This document shows, in pieces, positions 20,098 through 28,788 of a DNA stretch of 48,754 nt. This DNA comes from an uncultured Paracoccaceae bacterium (GTDB taxonomy: Bacteria; Pseudomonadota; Alphaproteobacteria; Rhodobacterales; Rhodobacteraceae), in assembly GCA_937922155.1 (NCBI GenBank), contig CAKZVL010000010.1, positions 1 through 48,754 on the forward strand, in the 5' to 3' direction. Both the position numbers and the translations under genes were made by a program. How positions within the stretch are numbered: position 1 is the stretch's first letter; each line of letters begins with the position of its first letter. The notes beneath the pieces were generated by a model. It searched no databases and had not been told where the DNA came from. It worked only from the letters and a program-made list of their open reading frames with translations.

Positions 20098-20135
20098 GTT
20101 TTGGCAAGGGTGCGGCACTTGGCCTCCGCACCGTG
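20098..20135 (-). promoter_or_regulatory. Leader with two mutually exclusive hairpins before yhhQ
   Basis: On the minus strand, stem A pairs GGTGCGG with CCGCACC around a 10-nt loop; stem B pairs GGC-CAAG (in the loop of A) with CTTGCC just downstream of A. Both use overlapping bases, so they compete. This resembles a switch ahead of a gene class often controlled by preQ1 riboswitches, but it lacks the preQ1-I consensus and I cannot assign a ligand. Confidence 0.3.
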
Positions 20136-20165
20136 CAGAGACGCAGCGCGGATACCCTGCGCGGG

Positions 20166-21023
20166 TCACTGCGTCAAACGGTATTCCACCAGCTCGGTTT
20201 GTTGAAAGCCGCGAAAATTATCATCCGACACCATCGTAATTCTGATGTCGCCCGCTGCGTCCTGCCATACACTGATCCCCTCAAGGTTGTCGTGCGTGGC
20301 ATTGGCAGTGACCAGCAACTCTTTCTCGTCCTGTCCATCTGCTGTGAAACTGCGGACACGTGTGCGAAACCCGATGCCTGTGAAATCTCTCTCCAACAGA
20401 TAAAGCCGCCCGTCAGGCCCAAAGTCCGCGCCTGTGGTGACAAAGACGCCGCGCCTTGGAATATGAAATGGCAGTGTCCATCGCCCATCCCGGAATACAT
20501 GGACTGGATAAGGTTTGTTGGCGCGTCCACTACGTTCAGGCAACGTATATACATGCCCTGCGCCATTCACGGCAATCGCTTCAAGGGAAGCGTTCGTGCC
20601 GTATTCTGGAAAGTTGGGGTGATTGGGCAAGGCTTGTTCAGTGCCATCAACTCCATCGAACCGACCCACCCGCGTAAGGTCTTCGAAAGAGACAAAGATC
20701 ATTTCATCAGCCGTGCGCGCAAGACCTTCGGTGTCAAAATGTTCGGCCAGCAACGTTCCGCCAGTACGACCTTTGACGGGCGACTGCCGCAAATCTTCCA
20801 TTCCCGTGATGGTTTCACCTGACCGCACGATTGTGGCCTCAATGAACCATCCTTGGTCACTCACTGCCAGCAGGGATGTCCCATCATCGCTTACCTCTAG
20901 CCCAGACAATCCACCAAAGGAGGGGTCCTTTTCTGACCAGACATAAGTGCCAAGATAGGAAAATTCAGCGCAGGCGTGGCCAGCCCATAGGGCCGCCAAA
21001 AGGCCTATTGCAATGTGATGCAT
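20166..21023 (-). CDS. Exported esterase-like phytase-family protein
   Basis: Periplasmic protein of the esterase-like phytase domain family (PF13449), a beta-propeller-like fold whose substrate is unknown. The 285 residues start with a signal peptide ([19 protein letters not shown], cleavage near 19), then [54 protein letters not shown] and [13 protein letters not shown], the repeated blade-type motifs of the family. The ATG overlaps the mepA stop (TGATG, 21025-21021), so it is translationally coupled to mepA. A role with the cell envelope is inferred from that link only. Confidence 0.85.
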   Translation of the reverse strand: MHHIAIGLLAALWAGHACAEFSYLGTYVWSEKDPSFGGLSGLEVSDDGTSLLAVSDQGWFIEATIVRSGETITGMEDLRQSPVKGRTGGTLLAEHFDTEGLARTADEMIFVSFEDLTRVGRFDGVDGTEQALPNHPNFPEYGTNASLEAIAVNGAGHVYTLPERSGRANKPYPVHVFRDGRWTLPFHIPRRGVFVTTGADFGPDGRLYLLERDFTGIGFRTRVRSFTADGQDEKELLVTANATHDNLEGISVWQDAAGDIRITMVSDDNFRGFQQTELVEYRLTQ

Positions 21024-21922
21024 CACTCAGATGTCAGAATATTGGAACATTGATTTGGAAGCTGTGCCATCGTGACCGGACCACGTGGTGGGCGCGGATT
21101 TGGATTTGGCGGTGGCGGGTTCAAGATATCGCGCACCCAACGATCCGCATCCGCGCATCCATCGCCAGCTGGTGGTGGCGCTTGATCGGTGCAATTGTTG
21201 TCGCCCGCTGGGCACTTAAGCCGTACGTGAAAATGATAGTGGTGTCCCCACCAAGGGCGAATTTTGTTGAGCCAGCTGCGGTCGCCGGTTGCGTTGTTGC
21301 ACATCGCAACTTTTGCACCGGGAAAGACAAAGATGCGCGCAACACGGGGGTCCGAAGCAGCGGCCTTTAACAAAGCTTCGTGCTGTGGTGACCAGCGATC
21401 GTTTGTGAATGCACCCGCGGCGCGGCGCATTGATATAGATGATAGATCTTCACGTTCTTGCACGGTCAGGTTCAACCGATCAGGAGGAAGCATCCAAATG
21501 TCGATGTCCAAACCAGATTGGTGGCTCGCGTGCCCAGTGAGCATGGGACCACCACGCGGCTGGCTCATGTCGCCGACGTACAATCCCTTCCAGCCTGGTA
21601 AGGTGGCAGCAAAACGGCTCAGGTCCTTGACGTAATCTACCGTAATCGGCTGCGACCAATTGCGATTGCGGGACAGACGCATGGCCTGCCATGTTGGGCC
21701 GGTTTCGGGCAGTTGCACAGCGCCGGCTTGGCACCCGCGGGCATAGCCGCCCACCGCCTCTGGCCGCTGACTGGAATTAGCCGGAACGCGCCCGAACAAT
21801 TCCTTGGCCACGCGGGTATCATTCGTGTTTTGCGTCGAAACCGTTGCGTTTTGACCGTCATTGTCACCGCCGCAAGCGGTCAAAATAACGAGAAGACTTG
21901 CGAGGACAGCATTGCGGACCAT
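21023..21922 (-). CDS. mepA: Penicillin-insensitive murein endopeptidase MepA
   Basis: Zinc D-Ala-meso-DAP endopeptidase that cuts peptidoglycan cross-links. The 299 residues begin with a lipoprotein signal ([10 protein letters not shown], lipid Cys at 17). The catalytic zinc site is seen in [18 protein letters not shown] and [12 protein letters not shown]. It ends with a Pro-rich stretch ([15 protein letters not shown]). Its ATG abuts the MFS stop (TAAATG), and its stop overlaps the next start, so the three genes are one transcript. A lipid-anchored form is somewhat unusual, since the well-studied E. coli enzyme is soluble and periplasmic. Confidence 0.95.
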   Translation of the reverse strand: MVRNAVLASLLVILTACGGDNDGQNATVSTQNTNDTRVAKELFGRVPANSSQRPEAVGGYARGCQAGAVQLPETGPTWQAMRLSRNRNWSQPITVDYVKDLSRFAATLPGWKGLYVGDMSQPRGGPMLTGHASHQSGLDIDIWMLPPDRLNLTVQEREDLSSISMRRAAGAFTNDRWSPQHEALLKAAASDPRVARIFVFPGAKVAMCNNATGDRSWLNKIRPWWGHHYHFHVRLKCPAGDNNCTDQAPPPAGDGCADADRWVRDILNPPPPNPNPRPPRGPVTMAQLPNQCSNILTSE

Positions 21923-23284
21923 TTAAGCGCGATCTCCTTCTGGGTTGACCCATTTTAGCAAGAACAACCCAATTAGAAAGAGAAAGATAACAGGAAGAAA
22001 CCCAAGTTGAACGCTTCCTGTGATGGCCGTGAACACGCCTATCAAGAAAGGTGCGGCAAAAGCAGTGGCCTTGCCTGATAGGGCAAATAGGCCAAACGCC
22101 TCTGTCGGTCGATCAGGGTCTGTGTGGCGCACCATCATGGATCGCGATGCGGCATAAAGCGCGCCGCCAGCACCGCCGATGATAGACCCGCAAACGAAAA
22201 AGATGATGTCAGGAAGGCGTGATCCGTCTGGCATGGGAACCCCAAACACGTGTTCTCGCGACATCCCGATAATGATGAGATTCACGATGATCAGCAGAAA
22301 GATGCAGGCGATGATCACCGGTTTTGGTCCATACCGTTGATCAAGGCGGCCACCGAAATAGGTCGCGATCGCTGCTGTGATCACACTGATGATCCCAAAT
22401 GGGCCGAGTTGCAGAACAGACCAGTCCAGCACGAGCGTCGCATAGACCCCCCCAAAAGCATAAAGCGCGTTCAGCGCGTCCCGGTAGAACATGGACCCAA
22501 TCAGAAAGTTGGTGGCACTTTTGCGGCGCCATACATTTTTGAGTGTTGTGACAAGATCGCCCCAGACCTGAGCGATCTTTGGTGTGATACCTGCATCCGC
22601 AGGATTATCTTTGACGAAAAGAAAGAAGGGCAGAATAAACAATCCGTACCAGATCGCCATAAACGGGCCAACCGCACGGGTTCCTTCCCGCGTTTCTGGG
22701 TCAAGGCCAAGGATTGGCGATATCCCTACTAACGTCTTACCGGTATCGCCGCTTTCGGCGAAAAAGATCAGCATGATGAACAAGCTGATCAAACCGCCCC
22801 AATACCCAAACGAAGCACCGCTGCCAGAGATACGCCCGATCTCTTCATCGGTGCCCATGGACGGTAGAAATGCGTTGACGAAATTCAGCGCCGACTCTGC
22901 TGCGATAAAGCCAACGTAAAAAAGGATAAGGAATAAGATGAGCGATGAACTGTCGGGCTGCATGAACCAAAGCGATGCGGCCCCGATGATATAAAGAAGT
23001 GAGAAAAGCGCGATCCAGGGTCGTTTGCGCCCGGTTGTGTCGGCAAAGGCACCCAAGAAAGGGGCCGTAATTGCGATGAAAAGGCCCGCACAGGTTTGCC
23101 CGACGGCCCAAATGCTTTGCGCATTGGCTTCGGGTTCTAAGGAGCCAGCTACAGTATAGTAATTGGTGGCGACGACAGCGAAATAAGGTCCAAAAATGAA
23201 AGTAAGTCCGAGAGTATAGTAAGGCTGACTTGCCCAATCAAAAGACATCCAGCCCCAGATCCGCTTTTTCTGTGTAATTTCCAT
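21923..23284 (-). CDS. UMF1/Atg22-like MFS permease
   Basis: Polytopic inner-membrane transporter with about 12 hydrophobic helices, 453 residues. N-terminal WGWMSFDWASQPYYTLGLTFIFGPYF and GAFADTTGRKRPWI (the MFS loop 2-3 motif) place it in the UMF1 family, related to yeast Atg22 vacuolar amino-acid effluxers. The GNF-type SRSMMVRHTDPDRPTEAFGLFALSGKATAF segment near residue 370-400 is also typical. The ATG at 23284 follows a GGGGGGT sequence. Because it is coupled to mepA, import of a cell-wall recycling product is a reasonable guess, but unproven. Confidence 0.88.
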   Translation of the reverse strand: MEITQKKRIWGWMSFDWASQPYYTLGLTFIFGPYFAVVATNYYTVAGSLEPEANAQSIWAVGQTCAGLFIAITAPFLGAFADTTGRKRPWIALFSLLYIIGAASLWFMQPDSSSLILFLILFYVGFIAAESALNFVNAFLPSMGTDEEIGRISGSGASFGYWGGLISLFIMLIFFAESGDTGKTLVGISPILGLDPETREGTRAVGPFMAIWYGLFILPFFLFVKDNPADAGITPKIAQVWGDLVTTLKNVWRRKSATNFLIGSMFYRDALNALYAFGGVYATLVLDWSVLQLGPFGIISVITAAIATYFGGRLDQRYGPKPVIIACIFLLIIVNLIIIGMSREHVFGVPMPDGSRLPDIIFFVCGSIIGGAGGALYAASRSMMVRHTDPDRPTEAFGLFALSGKATAFAAPFLIGVFTAITGSVQLGFLPVIFLFLIGLFLLKWVNPEGDRA

Positions 23285-23342
23285 TGCTACCCCCCCGTGT
23301 TCACTAACAATAGTCACCTTGGACTTTGCCAATGGCAAGGGC

Positions 23343-23876
23343 TTAGGTCTGTTGAGGTGGCCATGGGCGTGTGGCTTCTGCGTCTATCCAGTTTTGAACC
23401 CAATCCGGTGTGGGAGGTGATGTCGGATCGCGGTCGGTGGCGATAAAGACATCTTCTGTCGGGACTAGTTTGCCTTCGCTCACAACACCCGTGCGAAATA
23501 GGGCGTGGGCGGCGCATTCGTCACCGGTCCAAATGGATTGGGCGATGTAAATGAACCGCGCGTCCCAACACACAGCTTTGCTATGCATTTCGAACCGCAC
23601 AAAGGGTTTGATCCGTTTGCGATACCGGATGGATGTGCCCGCAACAGTGAGGCCCCATCCCTGTTCCTTAAGCGCCTTGATAAGGCCGACCCGCTGCGCC
23701 AAGCCAAAGCGGCCAAGTTCCATAATTGTGGGGATGCGCCCGTTGTTCATTTCCAAAAACATATCGATGTCTTGGGGCCAGCAACGATGCCACGACACAT
23801 GCGTGCCGTCGGTTGCAAGTTCGGGGGCGTTGCGGTTTTTGTAAAATTCTTTGAGGACGCGGATGATGGGATACAT
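23343..23876 (-). CDS. Acyl-CoA thioesterase-like hotdog protein
   Basis: Cytoplasmic 177-residue protein of the 4HBT/THEM6-like hotdog family, predicted to hydrolyse acyl-CoA thioesters. The family core is seen in MFLEMNNGRIPTIMELGRFGLAQRVGL (hot-dog helix with the Asn-Asn-Gly-Arg motif), GLTVAGTSIRYRKRIKPFVRFEMHSKAVCWD (strands) and FIYIAQSIWTGDECAAHALFR. It is divergent from yggT and lies 58 bp before the MFS gene on the same strand. Substrate is unknown. Confidence 0.82.
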   Translation of the reverse strand: MYPIIRVLKEFYKNRNAPELATDGTHVSWHRCWPQDIDMFLEMNNGRIPTIMELGRFGLAQRVGLIKALKEQGWGLTVAGTSIRYRKRIKPFVRFEMHSKAVCWDARFIYIAQSIWTGDECAAHALFRTGVVSEGKLVPTEDVFIATDRDPTSPPTPDWVQNWIDAEATRPWPPQQT

Positions 23877-23990
23877 TGCGCGAGGGTAGATGAGGTGACG
23901 CGAGCGTCAATGCTGACGCCACGAGAAGGGCTGGCGAAACTCTTCTTTAGGGACTATCTGCCACGAGGTGAGACAGGAAAGGACGTTTTG

Positions 23991-24278
23991 ATGGGATCTA
24001 TTTATGAAATTCTGATGCTGCTGATTGGCGTGGCGCGGACGTTTATTTTTGCGCATTTCATCATGAGCTGGTTGATTTCTTTCAACGTGCTGAACGTCCA
24101 CCAACAGTTTGTGGGTCAGGTTTGGTACACCTTGCAGCGGATCTTGGATCCGATTTATCGCCCGATCCGGCGCTTTATGCCGGATTTAGGAGGGATTGAT
24201 CTGTCGCCGATTGTTGCGCTGTTGGGTCTGGAAATCATTCGGATCGTTTTGCATAACAATCAGGCTGTGTTCTTCTAG
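23991..24278 (+). CDS. YggT-family membrane protein
   Basis: Small 95-residue inner-membrane protein with two hydrophobic segments (YEILMLLIGVARTFIFAHFIMSWLI and the C-terminal IVALLGLEIIRIVL) and the YggT motif LQRILDPIYRPIRRFMPDLGGIDLSPIVALL. YggT proteins are linked to cell division and osmotic or ion homeostasis in various bacteria, without a defined biochemical role. AGGAAAGGA precedes the ATG. It lies 214 bp upstream of the formate dehydrogenase gene. Confidence 0.92.
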   Translation: MGSIYEILMLLIGVARTFIFAHFIMSWLISFNVLNVHQQFVGQVWYTLQRILDPIYRPIRRFMPDLGGIDLSPIVALLGLEIIRIVLHNNQAVFF

Positions 24279-24293
24279 TTTCGGGCGGGTGAA

Positions 24294-24375
24294 AATTCTT
24301 TACGCAAAGAATCTAGACAGAGTTTTCAACGAAAACTCTGGGCCTCCGGCGGGCGTATTTGAAAACCAAAGAAGT
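24294..24375. repeat. Rhodobacteraceae-type dispersed hairpin/GCCTCCGGCGGG motif
   Basis: Two hairpins in tandem, ATTCTTT-ACGC-AAAGAAT (24295-24312) and the perfect 10-bp CAGAGTTTTC / GAAAACTCTG (24318-24340), followed by GGCCTCCGGCGGGCGTATTT and GAAAACC. From memory, GCCTCCGGCGGGnGTATTTG is a frequent intergenic motif in Rhodobacteraceae; related GTATTTG/AAGATG fragments occur at 10218-10244 and 19104-19128. It also serves as the yggT terminator candidate. Confidence 0.5.
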
Positions 24376-24492
24376 CAGGTGTTTCCGATAAGCGGCAAAG
24401 CTTTGGCGTAATTGCGCGTTTGGACGTCGTGCTTGGGCTGAACATTGCCGCTCTTGTGTGGTTTTGTCTGTTCAACCGAAAGCGAGGCTTTG

Positions 24493-27255
24493 ATGTCTAA
24501 AGTTACCTTTGTATTGGATGGCAAAACCGTCAGCGCAGATGTTGGGCAGACCATTTGGGAGGTCGCAAATGGTCAGGGCCTGAAGATCCCACATTTGTGC
24601 CATAAGCCCGCACCGGGGTATCGCCCGGATGGGAATTGCCGTGCGTGTATGGTTGCGATTGAAGGGGAACGTACGCTGGCGGCCTCTTGTATCCGTGAGC
24701 CATCCGAGGGCATGGTTGTGACAACGGACAAACCACGTGAGGTGCAGGCCCGCCGCATGGTGATGGAGTTGTTGGTTGCTGACCAGCCGTCGCCGGATGT
24801 TGCCCACGACAAATCAAGCCACCTTTGGGATATGGCGGCCGATCAGGGTGTCGCGACAAGCCGTTTTCCCACGATGGACCCGGCGCACGTGCCTCTGCTT
24901 GATGACAGTCATGTGGCGATGAGTGTCAATTTGGATGCCTGTATCCAATGTGGGCTATGCGTGCGCGCATGCCGTGAAGTGCAGGTGAATGATGTGATTG
25001 GCATGGCCGGGCGCGGGCACGAATCTTATCCTACATTTGATTTTGCTGATCCCATGGGGGCGTCGTCTTGCGTGGCTTGTGGCGAATGTGTGCAGGCCTG
25101 CCCGACAGGCGCGTTGTTGCCTGCGACGGTGACGGACAACAACCAGATTGGCGATACCAAGGATTATGACAAAGAGATTGAAAGCGTCTGCCCGTTTTGT
25201 GGTGTTGGTTGTCAGGTTTCACTGAAGGTGAAGGACAACAAAGTGAAGTTCGTCGAAGGCATCAACGGCCCTGCGAACGAAGGACGTCTATGTGTGAAGG
25301 GGCGCTTTGGCTTTGACTATATTCATCATGACCACCGTTTGACAAAACCCTTGATCCGACGTGACGACGCGCCAGCCAAAGGGCTGAACGTTGATCCGGG
25401 GAATTGGCAGGAGGTATTCCGCGAGGCAACATGGGATGAGGCGTTGGATGCGGCGGCCAAAGGGCTGAACGGAATCGGTGGACGCGCCGTTGCTGGCTTT
25501 GGCTCTGCCAAATGTACCAACGAAGAGGCCTATCTGTTCCAGAAGTTCATCCGCCAAGGGTTTGGTCACAATAACGTCGATCATTGCACGCGGCTTTGCC
25601 ACGCGTCCTCTGTCGCAGCGCTGATGGAAAATGTCGGGTCTGGTGCGGTAACAGCGACGTTTAATGAGATTGAGAATGCGGACGTGGCGATTGTGATTGG
25701 TGCAAACCCAATAGAAAATCACCCTGTTGCGGCCACCTATTTTAAGCAGTTCACCAAGCGTGGTGGTAAGTTGATTGTCATGGACCCGCGTGGTCAGGCG
25801 CTGAAACGCTTTGCCAGCCACATGCTACAATTCCGACCCGGTGCGGATGTGTCGATGCTAAATGCGATCATGCATGTGATTGTTGAGGAAAAGCTCTACG
25901 ATCAGCAATATATCGACGCTTATACTGAAAACTGGGAAGCAGAAAAGGCCCATTTGGCAGACTTTACGCCCGAAAAAATGTCAAAGATTTGCGGTATTGA
26001 ACCAGAGGTTTTGCGCGAAGTGGCCCGCACTTTTGCGGGGGCGAATGCGGCGATGATTTTCTGGGGCATGGGCATTTCCCAGCATATTCATGGCACGGAC
26101 AATTCGCGGTGCCTGATTTCCTTGGCCTTGATGACGGGGCAGGTGGGGCGCCCTGGGTCTGGGCTGCATCCGCTGCGCGGTCAGAACAACGTGCAAGGTG
26201 CGTCTGATGCCGGTCTTGTTCCGATGTTTTTGCCTGATTACCAGCCTGTCGGTGATGAAGGGGTGCGGTCTGCCTTTGAAGAGATTTGGCAAGACGGCGT
26301 CATTGATCCCAACAAGGGGCTGACGGTCACCGAAATTCTAGATGCTGTGCATGAAGGTAGTATCAAGGGTATGTATATTCTTGGTGAAAACCCGGCCATG
26401 TCAGACCCGGATGTGGAACACGCGCGCGATGCATTGGCAAAGCTGGATCATCTGGTGGTGCAGGACATCTTTATCACGGAAACGGCGAACTATGCGGACG
26501 TGATTTTGCCAGCTTCGGCGTTTGCGGAAAAGTCAGGCACGGTCACCAATACCAACCGTCAGGTTCAAATGGGTCGCCCCGCAGTGACGCCGCCAGGGGA
26601 GGCACGCGAGGATTGGTGGATCACTGTTGAACTGGCCAAGCGGATTGGGTTGGCATGGAGTTATGAACATCCAAGCGATGTTTTCGCAGAAATGTCGCGG
26701 TCGATGAAGTCTTTGGCCAATATCACATGGGACCGGTTAGAGGCGCAGAATGCGGTGACCTATCCGTCCTTGTCAGCCGATGATCCAGGCCAACCGATTG
26801 TGTTTGGCGATGGTTTCCCGCGCCCGGATGGGCGTGCGCGCTTTACGCCTGCGTCTGTCATTGCGCCGGATGAGGCCCCGGATACGGAGTATCCGATGAT
26901 CATGACGACGGGTCGTCAGTTGGAACATTGGCACACAGGGTCCATGACCCGCCGGTCTAAGGTATTGGATGCGGTTGAACCTGAAGCGAATTGTTCGTTG
27001 CATCCATCCACTTTGCGCAAACTTGGCGTGGTGCCCGGCGGATTGGTGTGCCTGACAACACGCCGCGGTTCGATCACCATCATGGCTCGCGAAGATCGGG
27101 CGGTTGCGCCTGATATGGTATTTGTACCCTTTGCCTTTGTGGAGGCTGCAGCAAATGTGCTGACAAATCCGGCGATTGATCCTTTTGGGAAAATTCCTGA
27201 ATTCAAGTTTTCTGCAGTAAGGGTAGAAAAAGCCGAGGCTGTCGCGGCCGAATAA
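24493..27255 (+). CDS. fdsA: Formate dehydrogenase alpha subunit (FdsA/FdhF-type, Mo/W, Fe-S)
   Basis: Catalytic subunit oxidising formate to CO2 at a bis-MGD Mo/W site. The 920 residues carry a [2Fe-2S] domain (C36, C49, C52, C66), two [4Fe-4S] clusters (CIQCGLCVRAC, CVACGECVQACP), the MopB [4Fe-4S] motif CPFCGVGCQ...GRLCVKG, the active-site Cys in HCTRLCHASSVAAL (no selenocysteine), and the C-terminal molydopterin-binding domain (MTTGRQLEHWHTGSMTRRS). ATG at 24493 was chosen for the MSKVTFVLDGK N-terminus. The usual partners fdsB, fdsG, fdsD and fdhD are not adjacent: yggT lies upstream and an outer membrane protein downstream. Confidence 0.93.
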   Translation: MSKVTFVLDGKTVSADVGQTIWEVANGQGLKIPHLCHKPAPGYRPDGNCRACMVAIEGERTLAASCIREPSEGMVVTTDKPREVQARRMVMELLVADQPSPDVAHDKSSHLWDMAADQGVATSRFPTMDPAHVPLLDDSHVAMSVNLDACIQCGLCVRACREVQVNDVIGMAGRGHESYPTFDFADPMGASSCVACGECVQACPTGALLPATVTDNNQIGDTKDYDKEIESVCPFCGVGCQVSLKVKDNKVKFVEGINGPANEGRLCVKGRFGFDYIHHDHRLTKPLIRRDDAPAKGLNVDPGNWQEVFREATWDEALDAAAKGLNGIGGRAVAGFGSAKCTNEEAYLFQKFIRQGFGHNNVDHCTRLCHASSVAALMENVGSGAVTATFNEIENADVAIVIGANPIENHPVAATYFKQFTKRGGKLIVMDPRGQALKRFASHMLQFRPGADVSMLNAIMHVIVEEKLYDQQYIDAYTENWEAEKAHLADFTPEKMSKICGIEPEVLREVARTFAGANAAMIFWGMGISQHIHGTDNSRCLISLALMTGQVGRPGSGLHPLRGQNNVQGASDAGLVPMFLPDYQPVGDEGVRSAFEEIWQDGVIDPNKGLTVTEILDAVHEGSIKGMYILGENPAMSDPDVEHARDALAKLDHLVVQDIFITETANYADVILPASAFAEKSGTVTNTNRQVQMGRPAVTPPGEAREDWWITVELAKRIGLAWSYEHPSDVFAEMSRSMKSLANITWDRLEAQNAVTYPSLSADDPGQPIVFGDGFPRPDGRARFTPASVIAPDEAPDTEYPMIMTTGRQLEHWHTGSMTRRSKVLDAVEPEANCSLHPSTLRKLGVVPGGLVCLTTRRGSITIMAREDRAVAPDMVFVPFAFVEAAANVLTNPAIDPFGKIPEFKFSAVRVEKAEAVAAE

Positions 27256-27315
27256 ATGCTTTTTTGACTTCAAGGGTTGGAACGGGTTTGTGAACACGCG
27301 CTTGGCGGAGTTTCG

Positions 27316-27344
27316 CCTGCAATTTTAGGCATTTGCAGGTTTTC
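27316..27344 (+). terminator. Probable terminator after the formate dehydrogenase gene
   Basis: Stem CCTGCAA (27316-27322) / TTGCAGG (27333-27339) with a 10-nt loop and a following TTTT. It separates fdsA from the DUF481 gene. Confidence 0.6.
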
Positions 27345-27450
27345 GCTTAGGTGAGCAGAAAGGCCCAGTTCCCCCTAAGAATCTGATCTTTTTCACCACA
27401 TCTGTGGGGTCGCGCGTTCACCTTTGAGCGCGCCGCGAAAAGGATAAAAC

Positions 27451-28293
27451 ATGACACATAAACTAAAACTAATCGCGGCAGCTTCCGTATCCGCAGTAAT
27501 CGCGGGTCAAGCTTCTGCACAAGATTCCACTTTTGCAAATGACGGCGCTGCGGACGCCGCGGTCGAGGCTCTGGAAGAGAGCATTGCGAACGATGCAGAC
27601 CGCGATCTGTCGGCATTTGGCAACCAAGGACGCGCGATTGGAACTTTTGGTTCTGTTTCTGCACGTGCCACTGTGACAAATGATGATGGCAGCACTGGAT
27701 CTGACGTGGGTGTTGGCCTGCGCTATGGCTCTTTTGATGGCCTGAACGGGTATGACGTTTCACTTAGCTATAACTATGGCGAAGATGATGGCGTTGAAAC
27801 AGACAACAACCTTTTGGCCGGCGTTGATTATCGTCGAGATCTCAGCGATGTGCTTTTTGCATTTGCCAAGGCAGATTTGGCATTTGATCGCACTGCGGAC
27901 ATGGTTGGTGATTTTTCCCAAGACATTTTTGTCGGCGCAGGTGCTGGCTATCGCATCATCAATAACGGTCAGACCCAATGGTCTGTTCAGGCCGGGCCGG
28001 GTTACCGCGTATCTGAAGTAGTGGGCAGCGACGACGTAAGCGAAGCTGCGGCGGGCGTATCATCCAACTATTTTCAGAGCCTAAGCCAGACCAGCTATAT
28101 CACCAATGATACCGACATTTTGTATTCAGATGCCGGTACAGTGGTGAACAACGAACTGGCAATCAACGTGTCCATGACAAATGCGTTGTCTTTGCGTACT
28201 GGATTGACCACGCAATACAATGATGCGTCTGACGACAGCTTTAGCGATGCACGCAACACTTTAGGTGTCTCTGTGGTGTATAACTTTAACTAG
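27451..28293 (+). CDS. DUF481-type outer-membrane beta-barrel protein
   Basis: Exported 280-residue protein. A signal peptide MTHKLKLIAAASVSAVIAGQASA is cleaved near residue 23. A short helical segment (AAVEALEESIANDADRDLSAFGNQ) precedes paired amphipathic strands rich in Tyr/Asp/Asn, such as VGVGLRYGSF, YDVSLSYNYG, AGVDYRRDLSD, IFVGAGAGYRI and SLRTGLTTQY, and a terminal VVYNFN typical of outer-membrane barrels. The pattern matches DUF481 (YdiY, salt-induced) proteins. AAAGG precedes the start. Function unknown; a small porin-like or structural role is plausible. Confidence 0.8.
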   Translation: MTHKLKLIAAASVSAVIAGQASAQDSTFANDGAADAAVEALEESIANDADRDLSAFGNQGRAIGTFGSVSARATVTNDDGSTGSDVGVGLRYGSFDGLNGYDVSLSYNYGEDDGVETDNNLLAGVDYRRDLSDVLFAFAKADLAFDRTADMVGDFSQDIFVGAGAGYRIINNGQTQWSVQAGPGYRVSEVVGSDDVSEAAAGVSSNYFQSLSQTSYITNDTDILYSDAGTVVNNELAINVSMTNALSLRTGLTTQYNDASDDSFSDARNTLGVSVVYNFN

Positions 28294-28315
28294 TTTTCCC
28301 AAAGTTAACATTGAG

Positions 28316-28350
28316 AACGGGCGTCGTGATTGCGGCGCCCGTTTCGATTC
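28316..28350 (+). terminator. Terminator after the DUF481 gene
   Basis: 8-bp stem AACGGGCG (28316-28323) / CGCCCGTT (28336-28343) followed by a weak T-rich tail. Confidence 0.6.
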
Positions 28351-28506
28351 TTAGGGTGTCCAAACCGATAATTGATGGCCTAGAAAATGGGCGCTTTGGT
28401 TAAAGCTGCGCTGAATCTTAAATCTAGTTCGGTTTGGTTGAACTTTCCCCTCGCAGATTCTGGTTCACTGCCTATCTAGGCCGAGAAACAAAGATAAGAG
28501 GAACGC

Positions 28507-28788
28507 ATGTTCAAATTTCTATTTGCCCGGAAAGACGGAGAAGTGAAGCAAGAGAGCCAGCGTGAGGTGGCGGAGCGTGCTTTGGAGGAGTTAAACACAA
28601 TTTTGTCTGGTCTGGACCCAAAGCCAGCAGTTCAGATTAATATGGCAACCGGCCAGATCGATGTGACATGGCCAGATCAAATGCCTGACGAAGCCCTCGC
28701 GTTGCCAGCCCCGGCAGAGGGTACGTCTGACGCTATCGAGGACATTGCCAAGCAGGTTGAAGAAGCGGTTGAAGCTAAGGCTGCTTAG
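28507..28788 (+). CDS. Small acidic hypothetical protein
   Basis: A 93-residue ORF after GATAAGAGGAACGC, a good ribosome binding site. The N-terminus MFKFLFARKDGEVKQESQREVAERALEEL is basic then helical; the middle PAVQINMATGQIDVTWPDQMPDEALALP is likely beta; the C-terminus is an Ala/Glu-rich helix. No signal peptide or membrane segment. Its stop overlaps the stop of the convergent secreted-protein gene by 4 bp (28785-28788). I do not recognise it; conservation in related genomes would confirm it. Confidence 0.65.
   Translation: MFKFLFARKDGEVKQESQREVAERALEELNTILSGLDPKPAVQINMATGQIDVTWPDQMPDEALALPAPAEGTSDAIEDIAKQVEEAVEAKAA

Noticed and set aside
20098-20135. preQ1 riboswitch or H-type pseudoknot before yhhQ
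   Set aside because: No preQ1-I consensus, and the loop-tail pairing leaves no linker to cross the stem; kept only as competing hairpins.
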